Of a stretch of 59,606 nt of DNA, positions 1 through 7,500 are shown piece by piece. The notes under the pieces were generated by a model. It saw only the letters and a list, made by a program, of their open reading frames with translations, was not told the DNA's origin and did not search any database. The position numbers and the translations under genes were made by a program. How positions within the stretch are numbered: position 1 is the stretch's first letter; each line of letters opens with the position of its first letter. The stretch is from Verrucomicrobiaceae bacterium UBA2429 (GTDB lineage: Bacteria > Verrucomicrobiota > Verrucomicrobiia > Verrucomicrobiales > Verrucomicrobiaceae): assembly GCA_002343505.1 (NCBI GenBank), contig DDQZ01000086.1:391-59996 (forward strand). Reading direction: 5' to 3'.

Positions 1-2013
1 GACACCGGCATGGGCTTCGAGCGCGTCTGCAGCATCATCCAAGGCACCAAAAACTTCACCGACTTCCAAAACGCGAAGATCAGCAACTACGACACCGACG
101 TCTTCAAACCCATCTTCGACGAACTCACGAAGATGTCCGGCAAAACCTACGCCAGCACGCTGCCGAAGGCCAATGAGCAAGGCCACGTCGTGCCCGTCAC
201 CGAGCAGGAAAAGATCGACGTCGCCTTCCGCGTCATCGCCGACCACATCCGCACGCTCAGCTTCGCCATCGCCGACGGCATCCAGCCCGGCAACAGCGAC
301 CGCAACTACACCCTCCGCCGCATCCTGCGCCGCGCCGTGAAGTATGGCCGCACGCTCGATTTCAAAGAGCCCTTCTTCTACAAGCTCGTCGATGTCCTCG
401 CCGCGCAGATGGGTGATGTCTTCCCCGAGCTGCGCGTGAAGAAGGAGCAGATCAAGAGCGTGCTGAAGATCGAGGAGGAGGCGTTTAATCGGACGCTGGA
501 TCGTGGTGTGGCCCTTTTTGAAGACGAAGTCGCTTCGCTGTCCGACCGGTCGGACACGTCCGACAAGTCCGACGCGAAACGCCTCAGCGGCCCCTTCGCC
601 TTCCAGCTCTACGACACCTACGGCTTCCCCCTCGACCTCACCGAGCTCATGGCCCGCGAACGCGGCCTCACGGTGGACACCGCCGGCTTCGAAAAGCTCA
701 TGGAAGAGCAACGCGCCCGCGCTCGCGCCGCGATGAAGAAAAACGTCGTCTCCGTCTCCGAGATCGAAACGAAGGCCCCGACCAAGTTCATCGGTTACGA
801 CAACCTCGAAGCCGATGTGAAGGTGCTCGAAGTCGTCGAGATGAAGGACAAGACCGCCGTCGTGCTCGATGTCTCCACCTGCTACGCCGAAATGGGCGGC
901 CAGATCGGCGACGCGGGCCAGCTCATCCTCGGCGCGAACACTTTCCCCATCACCGCCACCACGAAAGTCGGCAACACCTGGCTGCATTTCCTCGGCGGCG
1001 ATGAAGCGCCTGCCGTCGATGCCACCGTGAAACTCGTCGTCGATGCGCCGCGTCGTCATGCCATCGAGCGCCACCACACCGTCACGCACATCTTGCACTG
1101 GGCGTTGCACGAGGTCGTCAGCAAGGACGCCACACAGAAAGGCTCCAGCGTCACGCCGGACAAGCTTACCTTCGACTTCAACAGCGCCGCGCTCACCGCG
1201 CAGCAACTCGCCGACATCGAGCGCCTCGTGAACGAGCGCATCGTCGCCAACGATCCCGTTTCGTGGAGCGAAGTGCCCTACGTCGAGGCCAAGGCCAACA
1301 ACGGCATCATGGCCCTCTTTGGTGAAAAATACGGCGACCTCGTCCGCGTCGTGCAGATCGGCGGCCAGCCGCACAAGCTCGATGGTTGGAGCATGGAACT
1401 CTGCGGCGGCACGCACACGCGCCACACCGGTGAGATCGGCCTCTTCCGCCTCGTCGGCGAAGGCGCCGTCGCCGCCGGCGTGCGCCGCATCGAAGCCATC
1501 GCCGGACTCGAAGCCTACAACGCCGCCAAGGCCGATGGCGATTTGCTGAAGCTCCTCGCCGGCAAAGTCAGCGCCCAAGGCACCGCCGACCTCGAGAAGA
1601 AGCTCGATCAAATCCTCACGCAGCAAAAAGAGCTCGAAAAAGCCCTCAAAGCCGCCCAGCAGCGCGAAGCCAGCGGCAAAGCGAAAGACCTCCTCGCCAC
1701 CGCCACCAACCACGTCCTCATCGCCAACCTCGGCGACGTCGATGCCGACTACGCCATGGCCGTGAACGACGCCATCAAGTCTCAATTCACCGGTATCATT
1801 GTCCTCGCCGCCACCGGTGGCGGAAACGTCACTTTGATGGCGACTGTCGGCAAAGACCACCAATCCAAGGTCCAAGCCGGCAAAATCATCCAAACCATCG
1901 CCCCCATCGTCGGCGGCAAAGGCGGCGGCAAGCCGGATTTCGCCCGCGGCGGCGGCAAGGACGTGTCCCAAGTGGATGCCGCCCTCGCCGAAGCGCGCAA
2001 GCTGGTCGGCTGA
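1..2013 (+). CDS. alaS: Alanine--tRNA ligase (3' part, truncated by window start)
   Basis: Charges tRNA-Ala with alanine in the cytoplasm and hydrolyses mischarged Ser/Gly-tRNA-Ala. The reading frame is already open at base 1 (codons for DTGMGFERV, the end of the catalytic domain), so roughly the first 230 residues lie upstream and the ATG at 10 is internal. Visible parts, in order: the tRNA-recognition domain with YDTYGFPLDLT; the editing domain with its HxxxH zinc motif (HHTVTH, near base 1070) and the matching CGGTH motif (Cys codon at 1402); a coiled coil; and the C-terminal DHHA1-type glycine-rich domain ending in GGGKPDFARGGGKD. An unusual SDRSDTSDKSD stretch, encoded by a periodic DNA repeat at 541-573, sits just before the FQLYDTYGFP motif. 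A REP-like element follows the stop codon. Identification is secure. Confidence 0.97.
   Translation, partial: DTGMGFERVCSIIQGTKNFTDFQNAKISNYDTDVFKPIFDELTKMSGKTYASTLPKANEQGHVVPVTEQEKIDVAFRVIADHIRTLSFAIADGIQPGNSDRNYTLRRILRRAVKYGRTLDFKEPFFYKLVDVLAAQMGDVFPELRVKKEQIKSVLKIEEEAFNRTLDRGVALFEDEVASLSDRSDTSDKSDAKRLSGPFAFQLYDTYGFPLDLTELMARERGLTVDTAGFEKLMEEQRARARAAMKKNVVSVSEIETKAPTKFIGYDNLEADVKVLEVVEMKDKTAVVLDVSTCYAEMGGQIGDAGQLILGANTFPITATTKVGNTWLHFLGGDEAPAVDATVKLVVDAPRRHAIERHHTVTHILHWALHEVVSKDATQKGSSVTPDKLTFDFNSAALTAQQLADIERLVNERIVANDPVSWSEVPYVEAKANNGIMALFGEKYGDLVRVVQIGGQPHKLDGWSMELCGGTHTRHTGEIGLFRLVGEGAVAAGVRRIEAIAGLEAYNAAKADGDLLKLLAGKVSAQGTADLEKKLDQILTQQKELEKALKAAQQREASGKAKDLLATATNHVLIANLGDVDADYAMAVNDAIKSQFTGIIVLAATGGGNVTLMATVGKDHQSKVQAGKIIQTIAPIVGGKGGGKPDFARGGGKDVSQVDAALAEARKLVG
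541..573. repeat. 9-bp-periodic TCCGAC repeat inside alaS
   Basis: Four hexamers, TCCGAC, TCGGAC, TCCGAC and TCCGAC, are separated by the spacer triplets CGG, ACG and AAG. Together they form a 33-bp array with 9-bp period that stays in frame and encodes SDRSDTSDKSD. TCGGAC is a near-inverse of TCCGA, so the array can also fold. It lies in a surface-type linker before the FQLYDTYGFP motif. The codon pattern (repeated tcc gac) looks like a short repeat that inserted or expanded in frame rather than normal alaS sequence. Confidence 0.7.
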
Positions 2014-2042
2014 AGACTGGACAACCTATGAGGGCCAACCTC

Positions 2043-2097
2043 CGCGCTTTGGGAAGCGCGCCTGCGCGGCACCGCAGGCGCATTCGTCAGAATGCAG
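2043..2097. repeat. REP-like inverted pair downstream of alaS
   Basis: Two 24-bp stem-loop units stand tail to tail, separated by 6 bp. Unit 1 (2043-2066) has the stem CGCGCTT/AAGCGCG followed by the tail CGCCTGCG. Unit 2 (2073-2096, read on the opposite strand) has the stem GCATTC/GAATGC and the same tail as an inverted CGCAGGCG. The same two units recur at 59170-59247 in the opposite relative order. The layout resembles bacterial REP/BIME elements. It lies between alaS and the lactonase gene and could act as a transcription or mRNA-stability boundary; that role is inferred. Confidence 0.7.
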
Positions 2098-2166
2098 GAG
2101 TTGTTGGCGCGTGTGATGTCTGTGAAGTTCCACTGGCATTGGAGCGTTAGCTTGTCCGCACCTGCC

Positions 2167-3312
2167 ATGAAACCGACCTCCCTTTCCTTCGTCTTCGCCG
2201 CCCTCACCACCACCGCCATCGCCGGTGACAACTACCTCGTCTATTTTGGCTGCTACACGAACGCCAAGTCGGGCAGCAAAGGCATTTACGTTTCCAAATT
2301 CAACTCCACCACCGGCAAGCTCACCGCGCCCGAACTCGCCGCCGAGACGGGCAGCCCCAGCTTTCTCGTCATCCATCCCTCGAAAAAACATCTCTATGCC
2401 GTTGGCGAGATGAGCGGACCTGACAAGAAGGCGGGCGGTGTGAGCGCCTTCAAGATCAACCTGCCCGGCGGCAGGCTCGACTTCATCAACCAGGTTAGCT
2501 CCGTCACCGCCGGCCCCTGCCACATCAACCTCGACGCCACCGGGCGCATGGCCATGATCGCCAACTACAGCGGCGGCTCCTGCGCCTCCTATCAAATCCG
2601 TGAGGACGGCGGCCTTGGTGAGCCAGCCAGCCACCACCAGCACACCGGCTCCAGCGTCAATGAGCGCCGCCAGAAGGAGCCGCACGCCCACTCGGTCAAC
2701 ATCAGCCCGGACAACCGCTTCGCCCTCGTCTGCGATCTCGGCACAGACAAGGTCAGCGTTTATGCCATTGACCCCGGCAGCGGGCGCATGACGCCGCACG
2801 AGCCCGCCTTTGCCAAGGTGCCCGCCGGGGGCGGCCCGCGCCACCTGGCCTTCCACCCGAACGGCAAGTTCGTCTTCGTGAACAACGAGCTGACGATGAC
2901 CGAGACCGTCTTCGCCTGGGACGCGGAAAAAGGCGTGCTCACCGAGATCGAAACTGTCTCCACCCTGCCTGAGGCCGACCGCGGGAGGGAGGGTTTCAGC
3001 ACCGCCGAGACCGTCTTGCATCCGAACGGCAGGTTCGTCTATGTCTCGAACCGCACTCACGACACCATCGCCGTCTTCGCGTGCGATCCCTCCACAGGCA
3101 AACTCACCCTCATCCAAAACGCGCCCGCCGAAGGCCAGATCCCGCGCAATTTCAACCTCGATCCCTCGGGCCGGTGGATGATCGTGGCCCACCAGAACAG
3201 CAACACCGCCGCCGTCTTCAAAGTCGATCCGGAAAACGGCAAAATCACCTTCACCGGTGACAAGGTGAATGTCGGCGGCGCGGTGTGTGTGCGTTTTCTG
3301 GCGCTGGACTGA
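2167..3312 (+). CDS. Secreted lactonase-family beta-propeller protein
   Basis: Belongs to the 6-phosphogluconolactonase/Lactonase (PF10282) seven-bladed propeller family of about 350 residues; this protein has 381. The start at 2167 gives a clean signal peptide (MKPTSLSFVFAALTTTAIAG). An upstream in-frame ATG at 2092 would bury this signal and overlap the REP-like repeat, so it was rejected. The mature protein opens with YFGCYTNAKSGSKGIY, typical of the family, and shows repeated blades with GxPSFLVIHPSKKHLYAVGE, HPNGKFVFVNNEL and HPNGRFVYVSNRTHDTI. Because it is exported, a role on extracellular or periplasmic sugar lactones is more likely than the cytoplasmic pentose phosphate pathway; the true substrate cannot be read from the sequence. 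It appears to be monocistronic. Confidence 0.88.
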   Translation: MKPTSLSFVFAALTTTAIAGDNYLVYFGCYTNAKSGSKGIYVSKFNSTTGKLTAPELAAETGSPSFLVIHPSKKHLYAVGEMSGPDKKAGGVSAFKINLPGGRLDFINQVSSVTAGPCHINLDATGRMAMIANYSGGSCASYQIREDGGLGEPASHHQHTGSSVNERRQKEPHAHSVNISPDNRFALVCDLGTDKVSVYAIDPGSGRMTPHEPAFAKVPAGGGPRHLAFHPNGKFVFVNNELTMTETVFAWDAEKGVLTEIETVSTLPEADRGREGFSTAETVLHPNGRFVYVSNRTHDTIAVFACDPSTGKLTLIQNAPAEGQIPRNFNLDPSGRWMIVAHQNSNTAAVFKVDPENGKITFTGDKVNVGGAVCVRFLALD

Positions 3313-3366
3313 GCGGCGGGGATTTGCGTTTGGTTCCCTCGACACTGCCCCCACTGCGATCAATTC

Positions 3367-3558
3367 ATGCACGGCTCCGCCCTCCTGGCTGTCATCCACT
3401 GGTGGTGTGATCTCACGAAGTGGCGGCGTTACGCATTCTGTCTCGCTCTGATCGCGGCAGACACGGTGCTCGCGTTCGCGGGCAAGCAGTGGTTTGCCGG
3501 CTGGGCGGTGGGACTGGTGCTTTTGGGCTGCACATTTCTGGGAGTGGGGGAGGACTGA
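3367..3558 (+). CDS. Small membrane protein (hypothetical)
   Basis: A 63-residue ORF fills the gap between the lactonase gene and the LysR gene. It encodes two hydrophobic stretches (about residues 22-39, YAFCLALIAADTVLAFAG, and 43-60, GWAVGLVLLGCTFLGVG) separated by a short KQWF turn, so a two-helix hairpin membrane protein is plausible. It ends 40 bp before the regulator start. No family is recognised. It could be a chance ORF in G+C-rich DNA, but its coherent hydrophobic pattern and its placement in an otherwise empty gap argue for a real gene. Confidence 0.45.
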   Translation: MHGSALLAVIHWWCDLTKWRRYAFCLALIAADTVLAFAGKQWFAGWAVGLVLLGCTFLGVGED

Positions 3559-3598
3559 TCCGCGTGGCATTTTCCCCAAGCCGGGTCATGATCCGCGC

Positions 3599-4483
3599 AT
3601 GAACGTCCATCATCTCGAGCTGTTCCATTTTGTGGCGAAGCATGGCGGTGTGAGCGCGGCGGCGCGGCACATGCCCTACGGCATCCAGCAGCCGGCGATC
3701 AGCGCGCAGATTTTGCAGTTGGAGGACGCGCTGGGCGTGACCCTGTTTCAGCGCCGCCCCTTCAAGCTGACCGCGCAGGGGCGGGAGTTGCACGAGTTCA
3801 TCGCGCCCTTCTTCAACGGCCTCGGCGCGCTGGAGGAGCGGCTGCGCGGCGGCTCCGGCGGCAGGCTGCGCATCGCCGCGCCCGAGATCGTGCAGGGCGA
3901 CTACCTGCCGCTGCTGCTGCGGCAGGTGCGCAAGAGGCTGCCGGAGTTCCACTTCACCCTGGTCGCCGAGCGCATCGGTGGCATCGAGGAGCAGCTTCGG
4001 GAGCAGCAGGTGGACATCGGGCTGGCCTCGATGAGCGGGCGCTGCCCGGACGGCCTCAGGATGCGTGAACTGCTGCGCCTGCCGATGCTGCTGCTGGTGG
4101 CGGAAAAATCCCGCGTCACCTCGGCGGAGCAGATACTCTCCCAGGACCGCATCTCGCAGCCGCTCATCAGCCTGCCCGCCACCGAGCCGGTGAGCCGCTT
4201 GTTCCAGGCGGAGATGGCGCGGAGAAAACTGAGCTGGAACCCCGCCTTCGAACTGAGCAGCCTGGACCTCGTGAGCCGCTATGTGGCGGAGGATTACGGC
4301 GTGGGACTCACGCTCGCCGCGCCCGCGCGGCGCTGGCCGAAGGGCGTGCGCGCGCTGCCGCTGCCTGATTTTCCCGGCGTGGTCTTCTGCGCGCTCTGGT
4401 CAGGGCGGCTCACTCCGGCCGGCGAGGTCTTCATGGAGGAGGCCGCCCGCCTGGCGCGCTCATTGTCGCAGGTGAAAATGTGA
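3599..4483 (+). CDS. LysR-family transcriptional regulator
   Basis: A 294-residue cytoplasmic DNA-binding regulator of typical LysR length. The N-terminal winged helix-turn-helix spans about residues 3-62 (LELFHFVAKHGGVSAAARHM, then QQPAISAQILQLEDALGVTLFQ). It is followed by a periplasmic-binding-protein-like effector domain beginning near residue 85 (GRLRIAAPEIVQGDYLPLLL). The start at 3599 places the helix-turn-helix at its usual position; an upstream in-frame ATG at 3494 would overlap the small membrane ORF. LysR proteins often control a divergent gene, but here the neighbour upstream is co-directional and the downstream neighbour is convergent, so the target cannot be inferred. Confidence 0.93.
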   Translation: MNVHHLELFHFVAKHGGVSAAARHMPYGIQQPAISAQILQLEDALGVTLFQRRPFKLTAQGRELHEFIAPFFNGLGALEERLRGGSGGRLRIAAPEIVQGDYLPLLLRQVRKRLPEFHFTLVAERIGGIEEQLREQQVDIGLASMSGRCPDGLRMRELLRLPMLLLVAEKSRVTSAEQILSQDRISQPLISLPATEPVSRLFQAEMARRKLSWNPAFELSSLDLVSRYVAEDYGVGLTLAAPARRWPKGVRALPLPDFPGVVFCALWSGRLTPAGEVFMEEAARLARSLSQVKM

Positions 4484-4488
4484 GAGGA

Positions 4489-4530
4489 GCATTTCAGCCG
4501 GTCTGAAAATGCGGCGGCTTCGCCGCTTGT
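4489..4530. terminator. Hairpins between convergent LysR and cytochrome genes
   Basis: Two hairpins lie just after the LysR stop codon. The first is GCATTTCAG-CCGGT-CTGAAAATGC at 4489-4512. The second is GCGGC-TTC-GCCGC at 4514-4526, followed by TTGT. They sit between converging genes, where a bidirectional terminator is expected. The T-tract is weak, so factor-independent activity is uncertain. Confidence 0.45.
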
Positions 4531-4576
4531 AATTCACAGCGGCTGAAGCCTGGACGCCAGCACCAGCAATGCGGCC

Positions 4577-7500
4577 TCAATGATTGAACAGGAAGGCCGG
4601 GGAGTTGATGAGCGCCCAGGCGAGGTCCTGGGCGGCAGTGAGGCGGCGGTCGGTGAGCTGCTTCGTGCTAAGGCCGGCGTCGCGGCGGAGCTGGACGAGT
4701 TTGGGGTCGAGCACGATGGGTTTCTCGGTCTCGGTGAGCCTGGCTTCGAGGGCGAGCAGGGGCTGGTCCGGCGGCAGGGGCTTGCTGGCGGCGGCGAGGG
4801 CTTTCTTTTGCGTCTGATAGTCGCGGGACTGCTCCAGGAAATGGGCGGCGAGCGCGGCTTGTTGCTCCTTGCTGCGTTTGCCGGCGGGCAGCTTCATGGC
4901 TTCGGCGACGACCTTCGGCGTGCCGAAGCGGACGACGGGCGCGGTGGTGACCCAGAGGCGGAATTTGCCGAGGTTGTATTTGCCGTTCTGATAGAACTGC
5001 GTGAGCTGCACATTGAGCAGCGCGCCGCCTTCGAAGTCCACGGGCTTGTCGAATTCGAAGATGGCCTCGTGCCGGAAGCCTCCCTCGGGGCTGACCGCCC
5101 AGCCGCGGTCGCGGTTGCCTTTTTTCAGGGACTCGGTGACGGGGAAGTTCGCCTGCTCGAAGTCGGCGCGCGGGTTGCGCAAGGTGATGGCTTGCGCGGC
5201 TGCTTTGGCGCGTTTGGCATCGGCGGGGCTGGCGCTGACGACGATCTCGCTGAGGACAAAATTGCCGTCCGGGGCGATGCCTGGGCCGTTGTTAGGCAGG
5301 CGGTCATCAGGGAGGACTTCGAGCTTGATGGCGGTGATGCCTTTCAAGGCCGTGCGGCCTTGAAGCTGGTAGTTGCCAGGAGCGAGCTGGCCGTTCGGCA
5401 GAAGTGTGGCGAGCAGGCTCTTGTCGGGCTGCGGCTCCAGCTTGGCGACTCCTCCGGCGCGGGTGACTTTCATTTCCAGCGGCTCCCAGAGTGTGGTGAG
5501 GTCAAGGTAGTTTTCCCAGCGCGGTTGCTGCGCGGGGGCAGCCTCGGCAGCTTTTTTCACGGCTTCCCCGGCTTTCTTGATGGCAGCGAGTCTGGCCTCT
5601 TCCTTCTTTTTCCACTCAGGAGCCATCTTCACTTTGTAGGCCTCGAGTTCCTGCTTGGCAGCAGCGATGGCGGCCAGACGGTCGGCTTCAGCCTTCTCGA
5701 TGTGCGGTTTCTGCTCGGCCTCCTTGGCCTGCCATTCGGCGGTGAGCGCTTTGTGCTCGGCGTCCATGCTTTCCATGCTGGCGAGCGCGGCGGCGATCTC
5801 CTTGTCCGTGGGCATACGGTTGAGCACGCGGACAAAGATTTCCTCCACGAGCTTGCGGTCGTCGGCCACTTCCTTCGTGAGCTTGGCGATGGCGTTGTTC
5901 GGGTCGCTGATGGCATCGCCGACCGTGGGGCCGGACATGAGGGCCATGACGGGGCCGAGGTTCACCTCGTTGCTGCGCTCGCACTCGCAGACGGACTCGC
6001 GGGCGGGTTTGCCGAAGTTGGCCAGGAAGCCGTCGGCGGGCTGGATCTGGCCGTCTGCGAGCTGGGCGGCGCGGGTGCCTTTGGGCACGCCGGGGATGTT
6101 CGGCTGCGATCCTGTGGCGGCGAAGACGGCGTCAAAAAGCACCTCGGCGGGCAGGCGGCGCGCCTTGGCGTGGCTGTAGTTCACCGTGTCGTCGGCGTTC
6201 CATTTGTTGGTGGCGAGGCTGAGCTGGTAGGTGCGGCTTTTGGTGATGAGGCGCATGAGGTGGCGCACGTCGAAGCCGCTCTGCACGAACTCGTTGGTGA
6301 GGTGCTGCAGCAGATCGGGATTGCTCGGCGGATTGCCGGCGCGGATGTCATCCAGCGGCTCGATGACGCCGGTGCCAGTGAGGTAGCCCCAGATGCGGTT
6401 GGCGTAGCTCATGGCGAAGTAGTCGTTGTCCGGGCTGGTCATCCAGGCCGCGAACTGCTCGCGCCGGCTCTCGGGCGCGGCGGGTCCCTGGCTGATGAGC
6501 TGGGTGTCGTACGGCACGCGCGGAGCCACGGGGGCGTTGGTGCGCAGGTGGTTCATCTCGCCCTCGGCCTTGTCGCCGATGATTTCATATAGCGGCTTGG
6601 CTCCCTCCACGGCGGTGCCGCCGATGGTCTTGCCGGCGCTGGCGGGGTCGGGCTTGATGTCCACCTGGGCGAAGAAGGCGGCGGTCTCATAGTACTGGTC
6701 CCAGGTCCATTTCTCGAAGGGGTGGTCGTGGCACTTGTTGCAGTTGAAGCGGGTGGCGAGGAAAAGATGCGTCGTGGTTTCCACGAGGTCCTCGGCATTG
6801 CGCACGGTCTTGAAGTAATTGGCGGCCGGGTTCTCCTTGGTGGAGCCGCTGGCGGTGATGATGCGGTAGGCCATGCGGTCGTAGGGCGTGTTGTCCGTGA
6901 CCTGCTGCTTGATCCAGGCGCGCAGGCTGGACGCACCCTCGGCACCGAGAAACTTCGAGTTCACCTGCAGCATGTCGGCCCATTTGTTCGTCCAGTGGTC
7001 CACGAAGTCAGGATGGCCGATGAGCTTTTCGATGACGGCCTCGCGCTTCACGCGGGTCTCGCGCGTGTCGGCGAGAAAGGCGCGCACATCCTCGGGCTTC
7101 GGCGGCAGGCCGGTGAGGTCGAGGTGGATGCGGCGGAGGAATTCCTCATCGCCCGCCAGGCCGCTCGGCTCGATCTTCATGCGCTCCCATTTTTTGGCGA
7201 CCAGCTCGTCAATCTTCCCCCAGGTCTCCGGCTGCTTCCAGACGAAGCCGGTGCGGTCGCCCATCACGGTGATGGTGGTGGCGGCGTAGGCGCCCTCGAA
7301 ACGCGCGAGGATGGCGGCCTCGCCACGGCGCAGGCTCGTCATCAGGCCGGAGCTGTCGGCCTCGATCACATCGCCGTTGCCGCTTTCCAGGAAGGCCTCG
7401 GCGGTGACATCCTTCACATAGCCGTCCGCATACCGCGCCACCACGCGCATCTGCTGGCGGCCGCCGACACGCTCGATGACCGGGTTTTTCGGGAAGACCT

